Part shown: in pieces, positions 1 to 9,278 of the stretch
Position numbering within the stretch: the stretch's first letter is position 1
Layout: each line of letters starts with the position of its first letter
Assembly (NCBI GenBank): GCA_913055155.1
Contig: CAJXJR010000011.1
Span: forward strand, 62,001-126,000
Reading direction: 5' to 3'
Source of the DNA: an uncultured Erythrobacter sp.
GTDB taxonomy: Bacteria; Pseudomonadota; Alphaproteobacteria; Sphingomonadales; Sphingomonadaceae
DNA: 64,000 bases
Notes under the pieces: model-generated
What the model was told of the DNA's origin: nothing
Seen by the model: the letters and a program-made list of their open reading frames with translations, nothing else
Databases searched by the model: none
Translations under genes and position numbers: made by a program

Positions 1-1145
1 ATCTGCAACTTGCCGCCGCGCAGCACCCAGACCTGGTTATCGGGCCGCAGGGCTTGCAGCGGAATGCGGGCGAACGGCTGGGCACTGCCGCCGGTAATGG
101 CGGCGCTGACGAAGCTGCCCAGCAGCAGCGGCGGTGGCGCGGCGGTCGCCGCATCGCCGTTGGCAGCGGGCTCGCCGCCGCTCATCGGGTTGGGCACCCG
201 CAGGAAAACGTCGATGGTGCGCGTTTCGGGATCGAGGATGGGGTCTACGCGGTCGACATAGGCGCTCCAGCGATAGGCATGGCCGCCATAGTCCAGCGTG
301 ACTTCGGCAGGCACGCGCGTACGCCCGGCTTCGAACAGCGCGGGCACCAGCACGGCTTCGGCCTCCGTCAGCGAAATGCGCACTTCGTAACTGGCACTGG
401 CCACCAGCGAGCCGAGCGACTGGCCCGGCTGCACCAGCGTACCAACAGAGGCGCTTTCGCTGCGCACGATCCCGGCGAAGGGCGAGCGAACGACGGTGCG
501 CGACAGCGCCAGCCGGGCATCGGCCAGCTGCGCCTCGGCCCGTTCGCGCGCGGCCTGGGCGGATCGCAATTGCGGCTCACGCGTAGCCAGCACGTTGGCA
601 TCCGCACTTTCGGGAGAGACGGATTCGGGCGCGGCGCTGCCCAGCCCCTCGGGCGGCAGGATGCGCGCGGCATAGTCGTTGGCGTCGATCGAACGACTCA
701 GCTCGGCGCGCGTGGCCTGGCGATCGGCGAAACGCTCCAGCTCGGCAGCGGCGATCGCCATTTCTTCCTGCGCCTGCAGCACGGCGACATCCTGCGCGGC
801 GATATCGGCCTGCGCGCTGCGCACGCGGTTGTTGTAATCGGACGGGTCGATGCGGAACAGCACGGCGCCGGACGGAACGCGGTTGCCTTCCTTGAAGGCC
901 GGATTGACGTAGACGAGCCTGCCGGAAACCTCCGCCCCCAGCGTCACCTCCTCCAGCGGCTGGACCGTGCCCGTACCGAAGACCTCGATCGCCCCGGCGG
1001 AAACTTCGTATGGCACCGTCTGCACCAGCGGCACGATCTCGGGCGCCTCCTGTTCTTCCGGCTGGGGCCGCAGGACGATCATCAGCGCGGCAACCGCAAT
1101 TGCACCGACCAGGAGCAGGATCGCCCACTTTGCCTGCTTGCTCAT
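1..1145 (-). CDS. RND efflux periplasmic adaptor (membrane fusion protein), C-terminus cut by window edge
   Basis: This is the periplasmic adaptor of a tripartite RND efflux pump, linking the inner-membrane transporter to the outer-membrane channel. Reading on the minus strand from ATG at 1145, a membrane anchor (about residues 6-25, AILLLVGAIAVAALMIVL) is followed by the biotinyl-lipoyl-like entry (GTVQPLEEVTLGAEVSGRL), a long Ala/Glu/Arg-rich coiled-coil hairpin, then VVRSPFAGIVRSESASVGTLV and a beta-barrel region. At least 381 codons are present and the reading frame leaves the window. The start codon overlaps the stop of the NodT-type gene by ATGA (1142-1145), so the two are translationally coupled. 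The RND pump itself presumably lies outside the window. Family assignment is firm; the substrate is unknown. Confidence 0.88.
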   Translation of the reverse strand, partial: MSKQAKWAILLLVGAIAVAALMIVLRPQPEEQEAPEIVPLVQTVPYEVSAGAIEVFGTGTVQPLEEVTLGAEVSGRLVYVNPAFKEGNRVPSGAVLFRIDPSDYNNRVRSAQADIAAQDVAVLQAQEEMAIAAAELERFADRQATRAELSRSIDANDYAARILPPEGLGSAAPESVSPESADANVLATREPQLRSAQAARERAEAQLADARLALSRTVVRSPFAGIVRSESASVGTLVQPGQSLGSLVASASYEVRISLTEAEAVLVPALFEAGRTRVPAEVTLDYGGHAYRWSAYVDRVDPILDPETRTIDVFLRVPNPMSGGEPAANGDAATAAPPPLLLGSFVSAAITGGSAQPFARIPLQALRPDNQVWVLRGGKLQ

Positions 1146-2584
1146 TCGCTCATGTCCTCTTCGGTTTGGCTGAACCAGTCGCCGCCCAGCGCGCGGTGTA
1201 CGCCCAGCCGCGCCAGGGCGACGTCGCGCCCGGCTGACGACAGGCTGCTTTCCACCTGCAGGTAGCTGCGCAGGGCATCGAGATAGCCGGTGTAGTCGCC
1301 CACGCCCGATCGATACCGGCGTGCCTGCAGGTCCAGCGTGGCGCGCGCTTCCTCGGCTTGCGCGGCAATCAGGCGATATCGCTGGCGTTGTTCCTCGTAG
1401 GCGTCGATGGCAACCGTGGCTTCGCGATAGGCGCCCAGCACGGCGTTGCCATAGGCTGCCGCCGCCTCGTCATAGGTCGCGCGCGCTGCCGCGACATTGG
1501 CGGAAATGCGCCCGCCATCGAAAATCGGCGCGACAAGGTTGGAGGCGAGCGAGAGCAGCCAGTTCTGGCCTACATCGAAGGCAGCGCCGGGATTGGCCCC
1601 TTGCGTGCCGGTGCTGGACGACAGGCGCAGCGCGGGGAATCGCTCCGCCCGGCGCGCACCGATGCGCAGCCGCGCAGCCTCCAACCTTTGCCAGCTGGCA
1701 GCGACATCCGGGCGCTGAGCCAGCAGGTCCGCCGGCAAGCCTGCAGGAACCGGATCGAACACCAGCTGTGGCAGCAACGGCCGGTCGAGCGAGACGGACA
1801 GGCCTTCGGGATATTCCGCCAGCAGCACTGCCAGCCGCCCTTCGGCATTGCTCAGCGCCACTTCGCGCTGCGGCAGGCTGGCCTCCAGGCTGCGCAGCTG
1901 CTCGCGCACCTGGTAGAGCTCGAAACTCTGCGCCAGCCCGCGCAGGTAGCGGTCTTCGGTGCGGTCCGCACGCTCGCTCAGCACGTCGACGCTTTGCAGC
2001 GTGGTGGCGATCTGGAAGCGGGCATCGACAATGTCGAAATAGGCAGAGATCACTTCCGCCGCCGTGGCCAGACGAACGGCGCGCAGGTCCTGCTCGGCGG
2101 CAACGGCATCGGCGCGGGCTGCGCCAAGATCGTTACGAACGCGGCTGAACAGGTCGATCTCGTAGGACGCGGCGAGGCCCAGCGTGTAGTTCTCGTTGGT
2201 GATGCGTGTCGGCGCGCCGGGGAAATTGGCGAAGGCACCACCGGCCACCGGAGTATCGGAATAGTTGGAGCCGGCGCTGGCTTCCAGCCCTGGCAGCAGC
2301 CCGGCCCGCGCCACCCGCGCCTGGGCGCTGGCCCGCTGTGCCCGGGCAACGGCTTGTGCGATATCGAGGTTGGCATCCAGCGCGCGATCGACCAGCCCGT
2401 CGAGCACCGGGTCCTGGAAACCCTGCCACCAGGCCACCGGGCGATAGTCGCCTTCGACCTCGGCAACGGGAAAGGCTTGCGGCATTTGGGATACCACGGC
2501 GGGTGCTTCTTCCTGCGGTGCAAGCGACATGCATCCGGCCAGGGCCAGCATCATGCTTGCCGAAAACAGGCTTGAAACCCTCAT
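1142..2584 (-). CDS. NodT-type RND efflux outer-membrane lipoprotein
   Basis: A 480-residue outer-membrane factor of the TolC/OprM/NodT group, forming the exit duct of the efflux pump whose adaptor follows directly. The N-terminus carries a lipoprotein signal with lipobox LAGC (Cys18). The body shows the two outer-membrane-efflux repeats, with typical phrases such as YEIDLFSRVRNDLGAARAD and VGQNWLLSLASNLVAPIFDGGRI. Length is normal for the family. It sits between the TetR gene (ATGA overlap at 2581-2584) and the adaptor gene (ATGA overlap at 1142-1145), so the three genes form one operon in the order regulator, outer-membrane factor, adaptor. The exported compound cannot be read from sequence. 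Confidence 0.92.
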   Translation of the reverse strand: MRVSSLFSASMMLALAGCMSLAPQEEAPAVVSQMPQAFPVAEVEGDYRPVAWWQGFQDPVLDGLVDRALDANLDIAQAVARAQRASAQARVARAGLLPGLEASAGSNYSDTPVAGGAFANFPGAPTRITNENYTLGLAASYEIDLFSRVRNDLGAARADAVAAEQDLRAVRLATAAEVISAYFDIVDARFQIATTLQSVDVLSERADRTEDRYLRGLAQSFELYQVREQLRSLEASLPQREVALSNAEGRLAVLLAEYPEGLSVSLDRPLLPQLVFDPVPAGLPADLLAQRPDVAASWQRLEAARLRIGARRAERFPALRLSSSTGTQGANPGAAFDVGQNWLLSLASNLVAPIFDGGRISANVAAARATYDEAAAAYGNAVLGAYREATVAIDAYEEQRQRYRLIAAQAEEARATLDLQARRYRSGVGDYTGYLDALRSYLQVESSLSSAGRDVALARLGVHRALGGDWFSQTEEDMSE

Positions 2585-3195
2585 GCCTCACCTCCCGTCA
2601 GCAGGGCGCGGGCAGACTGTTCGAGCTGGTTGAGCAGCATCCTGCGGGTGGCCGCATCGAACTTTCCAGACCCCATCAGCAGGCCCAGCGACGCACGCGA
2701 ATGGCGCAGCGTGATGGCCATGCCGAACAGGAACACGGTAACGGCCTTGGCCTCTTCCTCTGCCAGGTCCGGGCGCACGATGGCCACCTGGCGCGAAAGG
2801 TTTTCTATCATCGGCAGGATCTTGGCCTGCATCAGCTTCAGCACTTCGGGAGACGGGTCCTGCTGTTCGCGCCCGATGAACAGGGCAAAGGGTGCGCTGC
2901 GGTCGCTAAGCATGAATTCGCCGGTAGACCGGATCATCGCGCACATCGCGTCGATGCGCTGTCCGGGCGTGGCATCTTCGCCCAGCGGTTCCAGTAAATC
3001 CGCGCCCAGCAATTCGTGCAGGTGATCGAAGATGTGTTCCGCCGCCGCGAGGTAGAGGCCTTCCTTGCCACCGAAGTGATAGGTGATCGACGACATCGGC
3101 GTATCGACGGCTGCGGCAATCTCGCGCGTGCCGACGCCATCGAAACCGCGTTTGCCGAATCGTTCGATCGCTGCATGGATAAGCCGCTCGCGCAT
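2581..3195 (-). CDS. TetR/AcrR-family repressor of the efflux operon (CecR-like)
   Basis: A 204-residue TetR-family regulator. The N-terminal helix-turn-helix domain is plain (ERFGKRGFDGVGTREIAAA, then SSITYHFGGKEGLY). The C-terminal ligand domain resembles the CecR/YbiH (DUF1956) group. Its stop overlaps the start of the NodT-type lipoprotein by ATGA, so it is the first gene of the operon it most likely represses. The next upstream sequence holds a small inverted repeat (GTTC-GACT-GAAC, 3211-3222) that could be its operator. Effector unknown. Confidence 0.88.
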   Translation of the reverse strand: MRERLIHAAIERFGKRGFDGVGTREIAAAVDTPMSSITYHFGGKEGLYLAAAEHIFDHLHELLGADLLEPLGEDATPGQRIDAMCAMIRSTGEFMLSDRSAPFALFIGREQQDPSPEVLKLMQAKILPMIENLSRQVAIVRPDLAEEEAKAVTVFLFGMAITLRHSRASLGLLMGSGKFDAATRRMLLNQLEQSARALLTGGEA

Positions 3196-3210
3196 CCCGC
3201 ACGGCTATTC

Positions 3211-3222
3211 GTTCGACTGAAC
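3211..3222. promoter_or_regulatory. Candidate operator upstream of the TetR gene
   Basis: A perfect 4-4-4 inverted repeat, GTTC-GACT-GAAC, lies 15 bp upstream of the start codon of the TetR-family gene, where autoregulatory operators usually sit. It is short and could occur by chance. Confidence 0.25.
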
Positions 3223-3245
3223 AAAAACAAGTGGCCTTTTGGCCA
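3220..3245 (-). terminator. Possible intrinsic terminator after the serine protease gene
   Basis: Read on the minus strand, a stem TGGCC-AAAA-GGCCA (3232-3245) is followed by CTTGTTTTTG, about 45 bp after the stop of the protease gene. The stem is short (5 bp) but a T-rich tail follows, which fits a weak Rho-independent terminator. It would separate the protease from the efflux operon transcribed in the same direction. Confidence 0.45.
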
Positions 3246-3290
3246 TGAACAAGCGCCCTTGCCCTTTACAGTTGCTGGAAACGGCTTCGC

Positions 3291-4889
3291 CTAACAGGTT
3301 GTAAAAAAGGTGCTCGTACAGCCCAGGTACGCGATCACGCCGGGCGCGGCTTCACGTTTCGCCTGTTCGATCCAGTCGTGGTAATAGCCCACGTCGGTGA
3401 ATATCCGGGCGGTCTCGGCCAGACCGCAGCCCGCGCCCCACGACACCAGGCCCACCAGCTGGCGCTGCCCCCGATCGTTGCGGATCAGCGGTCCACCACT
3501 GTCGCCCTTGCATGCATCCACGCCGGCATTGTTGCCTGCGCAAAGCTGCCCGGGCTCGATCCTGACGCCGGACAAGCTGCCGGTGTTGCCGCATGTCGCG
3601 GGATCTCGCATGTACAACTCACCGCCCAGCAGCTCGCGCGAATAGCGCTGCAGTTCACGGTTATCCCCCCGAATGGCACTGGCATCGTGCGTCACGCCGG
3701 TGATGCCCCAGCCGGACATTTCCATCGGCGTCGTGAACGTGGCGCTGCGGTTGGCCGTGTCGGGAACCCGCGCTTCCTGCACGCGGGGAATGTCCACGCT
3801 GGCCGAGAGGCGCAGCAAGGCGATGTCGTGGCGCCAGTTATCGGCCCTGCCCCGGTAATCCGCGTGCACCACGGCCCCGGTAACGTGGTATTGCCACCCG
3901 CCACCATCGGCGCGGTTCGATCCCAACCGCACGCGCATCAGCTGCTGCAGCTGGACTGCGCTCCAGCCCTCGATGCAGTGGGCAGCGGTCAGCACCCAAC
4001 GATCGCCGATGAACACGCCGCCGCAGATGTGCCGCCGTTCCCAGCCTGGCCGGTTGAGTCCCAGTTGCTGGCGTTCCTCGCGCAGCAGCGTCGGGGTCTG
4101 GAACAAGGCCAGTCCGGCTTCCGAGCGGATCAGTTGTGCTTGCCATGGCGCATCGCTGATGTGGATCGGCAGCGCGTTGGTCATGAACTGGGTGGTCGGG
4201 TGCCAGTCTTCCATGAAAGCCAGCGTCGCAGGATCGCACGGCGGAGAGTCGAACTGCGTTTCCGATCCATCGGCGGACTGCTCGACATGATAGGCCTGCG
4301 GTCCGGGATAGGGCGGGTACGGACAGGCGCCATATTGCCCCGCGACCAGCAGTGACCACGCCACTTCGCCGTAGGAGACCTCGCCCGTGTAATCCATCAG
4401 CGTGCCCCACCTGCGGGGGAACTTGCTAGTGCCGCGCTCTATCAGGATTTCCCGCCCCGCGTCCGGCAGGTAGTCGAGGAAGCCGATGAATGCGCGCGCA
4501 GCCTCCGGCGAGCTTTCGGTCAGCGCAGCAGCAAGGATACCGCGTTCACCAACCTCCATCCGGTCCGAGAAATCAAGCAGGGCGTTGCGCTCCTGCCGAT
4601 AAAGCATGGCGTAGAAAGCTTGGAAGCCCAGCTGCTCGTCCGGATGCAGCTCGGCCATGATGGCGCCGTATACGCGCCGTTCGTAATACTCGTCGGCGGA
4701 CCAGTCGGGATCGCCGACGAAGTCGGTGTCGTAGACGATCTGCGCGTCCTGCGCCTGCATCGTTTCGTCAGGCGGCGGATCTTCCTGCACCTGCGCATAG
4801 GCTGGCGAGGCGGCTGCTAAGGCCAGCGCAGCGGCTGCAAGGGTGGCAAGGCGCCTTGGCATGTCAGTGGCCCGTGCAGCGGAAGGCAT
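3291..4889 (-). CDS. Secreted trypsin-like (S1) serine protease with N-terminal extension
   Basis: A 532-residue exported serine endopeptidase. A signal peptide (MPRRLATLAAAALALAAASP, then AYAQ) ends near residue 33. An acidic region of about 250 residues without a recognised domain precedes the S1 domain. The catalytic triad is complete: His304 (TAAHC), Asp355 (HDIALLRL) and Ser464 (GDSGGPL), with disulphide cysteines around them. The start at 4889 is preceded by GGAGG at 11 bp; an internal Met at residue 10 also gives an intact signal. The N-terminal extension may be an inhibitory or targeting region. Substrate unknown. The gene stands alone between the efflux operon and the small lipoprotein gene. 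Confidence 0.9.
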   Translation of the reverse strand: MPSAARATDMPRRLATLAAAALALAAASPAYAQVQEDPPPDETMQAQDAQIVYDTDFVGDPDWSADEYYERRVYGAIMAELHPDEQLGFQAFYAMLYRQERNALLDFSDRMEVGERGILAAALTESSPEAARAFIGFLDYLPDAGREILIERGTSKFPRRWGTLMDYTGEVSYGEVAWSLLVAGQYGACPYPPYPGPQAYHVEQSADGSETQFDSPPCDPATLAFMEDWHPTTQFMTNALPIHISDAPWQAQLIRSEAGLALFQTPTLLREERQQLGLNRPGWERRHICGGVFIGDRWVLTAAHCIEGWSAVQLQQLMRVRLGSNRADGGGWQYHVTGAVVHADYRGRADNWRHDIALLRLSASVDIPRVQEARVPDTANRSATFTTPMEMSGWGITGVTHDASAIRGDNRELQRYSRELLGGELYMRDPATCGNTGSLSGVRIEPGQLCAGNNAGVDACKGDSGGPLIRNDRGQRQLVGLVSWGAGCGLAETARIFTDVGYYHDWIEQAKREAAPGVIAYLGCTSTFFTTC

Positions 4890-4928
4890 CTTTCATGAAA
4901 CCTCCCGCGCACATGGCCCCTACCCCGC

Positions 4929-5204
4929 TCAGTCGCGGCTGGGCGTCGGCCCGTCGGGATCGCCGCTGGGCGACGTCTCTACAGGCGTTTCCGGACCATC
5001 GGGCAAGTCGCCGGACTCTTCGGCAGGCGCTTCGCCTTCCATTTCATCCCCGGCACCCATGTCGTCTGCCGCAGCCGGAGCAGCGGCCTCTTCTTCCATG
5101 GCCGTTTCGTCTTCCATCGCGGCGTCATCGCCTGCACCCTCGGCGCAGGCGGCAAGGCCAAGCGACGCAGCACCAACAAGGCTGGCCAGTAAGAGCTTCT
5201 TCAT
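4929..5204 (-). CDS. Small acidic lipoprotein of unknown function
   Basis: A 91-residue predicted lipoprotein. The signal MKKLLLASLVGAASLGLAAC gives a lipobox with Cys20. The mature part is almost entirely Ala, Glu, Asp, Gly, Pro and Met (for example AMEDETAMEEEAAAPAAADD), so it is probably disordered. A strong ribosome site (GGAAGGGGG) precedes the ATG. It lies 36 bp downstream of the TIR-TolB gene on the same strand. No function can be assigned; many short acidic lipoproteins of this kind occur in sphingomonads. Confidence 0.75.
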   Translation of the reverse strand: MKKLLLASLVGAASLGLAACAEGAGDDAAMEDETAMEEEAAAPAAADDMGAGDEMEGEAPAEESGDLPDGPETPVETSPSGDPDGPTPSRD

Positions 5205-5240
5205 CGTGTATCCCCCTTCCGGATGTCGGCAATCCCGCCC

Positions 5241-7178
5241 TCAGGCAAGGCCGAGACGGTCAAGGATTGCCGCAAATCGCGGGGCTTGTCGAATCCCGTC
5301 CAGCATCGGGTCCACGCCGGTGCGCCCGAGGCCGGGATCGCCTTGCTCCAGTCCGGCCTCCAGCGCATCCAGCGCCCGTTCGTTTTCGCCCCACATCGCA
5401 AACACTTGCGCCTGCTGGTACAGGCTGTTGTCGCCATAGGCCTCCACCAGTTCGGCAATGCGCGCTTCGCCTGCCGCCGGACCGTCGAGCCGGTACTCCA
5501 CCATCGCCAAGCCGGGCAGGCGCCCGAGATCGCGCGATTCCTGCGCATAATATTCGCGCGCGGCAGGCAGGTCGTCTTCGAGCAAGGCCATGTCGCCCTG
5601 CAGGCGCCAGGCCGTGCTGACCTGATCGTTCAGCGACAGCGCGGCCTGCACGTTGGCGAGGGCACTTTCGAAATCGCCGGCGAGGTAGTCGATGAAGGCG
5701 GCGGAGCGGAACACCTGGGCGTTGAGCGGATCAAGGCGCATGGCCCGCGCCGAGGCCTCGCGGGCCTGCACGAAATCGCCGATATAGGCTTCGAACTGGG
5801 CATAGGCGCCGAGGATCTGGGCATTGCCGAAGCCCAGTTCGAAACTGGTCTGGTAAGGCTCTCGCGCGCCGCGGAAATCGAGGTCGTACTGGCGGATCAG
5901 CCCCAGCGCGGCGTGCCCTTCGGGTGCCAGCGGCTCCAGCTCTATGGCGCGCAGGGCCAGCTCCTCTGCCCGCTCACGCAGCTGCACCAGTTCTTCCCCG
6001 CTGGCGTGTGACGCAGCCACCAGCGCCATCGACCAGCCATAAGTGGCGTAGCCCACGGCGTAATCGGGATCGATAGTCACCGCCTCTTCGAATTCGTCCA
6101 GCGCCCGGCGATCGCTCTCTTCGCTGGCGGCAAGGCGGATCAGCGCCAGGCCCTGCAGGTAATGGTCCAGCGCTTCGCTGTTGCTTGTCCCGCCGGGTCG
6201 CTCGGTAACCAGCACGCCGCCTTGCTGCGTCGAAAACAGTTCGTCCACTACGCGCGTCGCCAGTTCGCTCTGCAGTTCCAACGTATTGGCAGGGTCGCGT
6301 TCGAATGCCTGCGACCACACCTCGAACCCGCTGGCGACGTCCACCAGCCGCGCAGTGATACGCAGCAGGTCGGCAGAGCGGCGCACCGATCCCTCCAGCA
6401 CATAGGCGACGCCCAGCCGCTCGGCCACGTCGGCCATGTCGTCGCCCGCTTCCTCGAACAGGCGCGAGGATGTTTCGGCGGCGACCAGCAGTTGCCGGTT
6501 GAGGCTGAGGGTGACGCGCAATTCCTCCGCCAGCCCGGCGGAGAGGTAGTCCTGCTCCGGGTCACCGCTGAGGTTACGGAACGGAAGCACGGCGATGCTG
6601 TTGGTTTCCGCCTCGCTGCCGAACAGGCCGCGATCCCACACCGCATAACCGCCTGCCATGGCCAAGGCTGCAGTCGCCGCCGCAGCCAGCGCACCGCGCC
6701 GCGAAATCCCGCCTTTCGCCAAGGCAGGCGTGGCAGGCACGGATTCGGGCTTGCGCCCGTGCAAGGCCGTAACCGCTGCCACCAGCTGTTGCGCGACCGG
6801 GTCGCTCGCCTTGCCGTTCCAACCTGAGAAATCCAGCGCCTGGAACTGGCGGAAACCCAGCGGCGCCGTGCTGCCGTCCAGCGACACGGGGACAAGGCAC
6901 TTGCGGTCGCGCCCGCTCATCGCTTCGTCGCGCACCCAGTTCGACCCGGTGGAGGTCTGCGTCCACAGCACCACCACGGCTTCCGCGCTTTCCAGCGCCT
7001 GTTCCGTGGTATCGAGATACTGCGTGCCGGGCGCTAGCTGGCCATCCCACCACACGGTGAAACCGGCCTGTTCCAGCAGGTCTATGACACGCCGCGCCGC
7101 GGGCTGGTCGGCGCGGGAATAGCTGACGAAGACGCTCGTCGCCGCGGCGTCGTCTCCTGCCTGCTGTTCCTCGTTCAT
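5241..7178 (-). CDS. TIR-domain / TolB-like / TPR membrane protein
   Basis: A 645-residue protein. A bacterial TIR domain occupies about residues 15-140 (VFVSYSRADQPAARRVIDLL, then FTVWWDGQLAPG and VVVLWTQTSTGSNWV). A single membrane segment follows near residues 160-185. Next comes a TolB N-terminal-like domain with the usual NSIAVLPFRNLSGDPEQDYL signature, and then several TPR repeats to the C-terminus. Such proteins often replace the receiver or cyclase domain of adenylate-cyclase-like sensors. The TIR domain faces the cytoplasm and could bind proteins or cleave NAD, which sequence alone does not decide. The gene lies 76 bp downstream of a SLOG-like membrane protein on the same strand, so a joint signalling or defence role is possible. 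Confidence 0.85.
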   Translation of the reverse strand: MNEEQQAGDDAAATSVFVSYSRADQPAARRVIDLLEQAGFTVWWDGQLAPGTQYLDTTEQALESAEAVVVLWTQTSTGSNWVRDEAMSGRDRKCLVPVSLDGSTAPLGFRQFQALDFSGWNGKASDPVAQQLVAAVTALHGRKPESVPATPALAKGGISRRGALAAAATAALAMAGGYAVWDRGLFGSEAETNSIAVLPFRNLSGDPEQDYLSAGLAEELRVTLSLNRQLLVAAETSSRLFEEAGDDMADVAERLGVAYVLEGSVRRSADLLRITARLVDVASGFEVWSQAFERDPANTLELQSELATRVVDELFSTQQGGVLVTERPGGTSNSEALDHYLQGLALIRLAASEESDRRALDEFEEAVTIDPDYAVGYATYGWSMALVAASHASGEELVQLRERAEELALRAIELEPLAPEGHAALGLIRQYDLDFRGAREPYQTSFELGFGNAQILGAYAQFEAYIGDFVQAREASARAMRLDPLNAQVFRSAAFIDYLAGDFESALANVQAALSLNDQVSTAWRLQGDMALLEDDLPAAREYYAQESRDLGRLPGLAMVEYRLDGPAAGEARIAELVEAYGDNSLYQQAQVFAMWGENERALDALEAGLEQGDPGLGRTGVDPMLDGIRQAPRFAAILDRLGLA

Positions 7179-7254
7179 GCCTGGCCCCTTGAAGAGCGAC
7201 CCACTGACAATGCTACACCTTGCCGCGGGCCATGGTCAAAAGCCGAATGGTGCA

Positions 7255-9186
7255 TCATGCCGGCAGCGAAATGTGCTTGGCACTGAACACCGCCTGCCAG
7301 TTTTCCAGCTCTTCCAGCACGATTTCGTCCACCTGATGGGCAAGCGCGCTTACCGGGCCGTAGCTGATTGCGCGATCGGGCGAGGCCAGCAGCAAGGCGA
7401 TGCGCTCGGCCACGCCTTGCAGCTTGCCTGCCGTCACATCGGAAATGGCTGCGAACCGTTCGAAATCGGCAAAGAAGCGGATGCCCGCGATGCTGGCGCC
7501 CAGCGTGGGAAAGGCGATGCCGAGGAAGGTCAGCCACAGCGAAACCGAGCCCGGCCAACTGTAAGGCAGCAACCCCAGCCCGGCGCCCAGTTTCAGCAGC
7601 AGGTAGATCGACACCGAGACGATCGCGAGCACGAAGAGGATTTCGGCAAAGTGATCCAGCCGGTGATCGACCTTGCGCAGGCGGCGGGCCTTGGCCCGGT
7701 GATAGTCGCGCTGCCCCTCGACATGCGGCAGCAGCAGCTTTTCCAGCACCGCGCGCAGGTAATGGTGATCGAGCGCCAGATCGGGCAGCCCGGCAAAGCG
7801 CAGGGTGTGGCGGGCATATTGCTCGGGCCAGGCACGATCGGCAGATCCCGGCCACTTGCCCGTTGGCCTGAACACGCCCAGCGCCAGCATGATGGGGCCG
7901 TGCCGCAAGTATTCGGCAACGCGCCGCGTCTCGAACCAGCGGGCGTGCCAGGCGTATCTCTTGCCGATCAGCGTGATGGCGACGATCGATGCCAGCAACG
8001 CCAGTTCGATCCCGGCAAAGATCCATTTCTGCTCCGCCAGGCCTAGCGGCAGGTAGGCCGCGCCCAGGATCACCGCGAGCGCGGCCAGCACGAAGTTGAG
8101 GCACATGCCGCTGCGGTAGGCATCCGACAGGCGGCTGGAAATGCCATCGGCCCAGGCGAACTGCGGCAGGATGGTGGAAGCGACGCGGCTGACCTGTTCA
8201 TCGTCCAACCGGTTGAGGCTGCGCATGGTGCCAATGGTCTTGTTGCCACTGCCTTCGACGATCTCGTCGGGCTGTTCGTACCGGGTTACCAGAGCGCCGC
8301 TGTCGCCGCCCAGCACCTTCTCCAGGCCGCGATAGAGCGTCCAGATGCGGCTGCTGCTGCGGTGCCAACGCTCGCTTTGCAGCGGTGTTGCGGCATCCTG
8401 CGCACGGGCACCGATGGCCGCCTCTATCACCGCTTCCAGCGAATGGACGCTGGCCGCTGGCGGATTGGCGATTTCTTCCGGGCGCGTGAGGATGCGCCAG
8501 TCCTCGGGCTCGGCCGGGTCGATCAGCAGCACCGGCGTGCCGCTGGCCAGTGCGGCGTGCGCGGTGTGGCCAGTGCCGCCGATCAGGTTGCAGACCTTGC
8601 AGTCCCACACCGCGATCAGCAGGTCCGCACGTTCGAACATCACGCGGCCTGCCAGTGCCACGCGGTCGCTGCTTTGTGCTTCGAAGGCCCGGCGTTTGGC
8701 CGGGTCCTGCGGATCGGCAAGCATGGCCAGGAATATTGCGGCAATCTCCTCGTCGCGCTCTGCCAGTTCGAAGCACCGCGCCCGTTCCGTCAGCGTGCGC
8801 AGGCGCGACAGGCGCGCGGCCACGGCAGGATCGGCAACTTCGCCGTCCGCCAGCATGGCGCGCGTATCGTCCAGAGAGGCTGGCTGGATGTTGATGGCCG
8901 CGTTCAGCGCCTTGCCGAAGGGCAGCGGGGCCACCAGCCGCCAGCCGCGATCCAGCGCCAGCTGCGCGGTGGTCTGGTCGATGCCCTCTGCCAGCAGGTT
9001 GTACAGCCGCACCGGGCCAAGGTCTTCCGAAACGCCCGGCAGGTTGCCCGCGATCCGGTCGAACAGGTCTGCCAGCACGGCTTCGACGCGGCCCAGGCTG
9101 GCTTCCAGCGCATCGTTGGTGTGGCGGTGTCCGGTCACCGCCAGCGACAGGTGGCGCCTGGCCTGCGCGGGGCGCGCGGTCGTCAT
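7255..9186 (-). CDS. SLOG-like nucleotide-binding protein with four membrane segments
   Basis: A 643-residue protein if started at ATG 9186; the open frame extends further upstream but that part looks non-coding. The N-terminal half has a Rossmann-like fold pattern recalling SLOG/DprA-type domains: SLAVTGHRHTN near the start, LLAEGIDQTTAQLALDRG with VAPLPFGKA, and AALASGTPVLLIDP. The C-terminal half has two pairs of membrane helices (around FVLAALAVILGAAYL and ILFVLAIVSVSIYLLLKLGAG), recalling SLATT/DUF4231 membrane modules. SLOG domains are thought to bind or process nucleotide messengers derived from NAD. It lies directly upstream of the TIR-TolB-TPR gene. The family name is from memory and needs a profile search. 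Confidence 0.6.
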   Translation of the reverse strand: MTTARPAQARRHLSLAVTGHRHTNDALEASLGRVEAVLADLFDRIAGNLPGVSEDLGPVRLYNLLAEGIDQTTAQLALDRGWRLVAPLPFGKALNAAINIQPASLDDTRAMLADGEVADPAVAARLSRLRTLTERARCFELAERDEEIAAIFLAMLADPQDPAKRRAFEAQSSDRVALAGRVMFERADLLIAVWDCKVCNLIGGTGHTAHAALASGTPVLLIDPAEPEDWRILTRPEEIANPPAASVHSLEAVIEAAIGARAQDAATPLQSERWHRSSSRIWTLYRGLEKVLGGDSGALVTRYEQPDEIVEGSGNKTIGTMRSLNRLDDEQVSRVASTILPQFAWADGISSRLSDAYRSGMCLNFVLAALAVILGAAYLPLGLAEQKWIFAGIELALLASIVAITLIGKRYAWHARWFETRRVAEYLRHGPIMLALGVFRPTGKWPGSADRAWPEQYARHTLRFAGLPDLALDHHYLRAVLEKLLLPHVEGQRDYHRAKARRLRKVDHRLDHFAEILFVLAIVSVSIYLLLKLGAGLGLLPYSWPGSVSLWLTFLGIAFPTLGASIAGIRFFADFERFAAISDVTAGKLQGVAERIALLLASPDRAISYGPVSALAHQVDEIVLEELENWQAVFSAKHISLPA

Positions 9187-9278
9187 CGGCCAAGTCCTTC
9201 GCTTGTCAGCCCGCTCCCGGCCATCAGCACGCGTCCGTCCAAAGCACTGCCCCCGCTGTCTGCTTGGCGAAGGTATAG

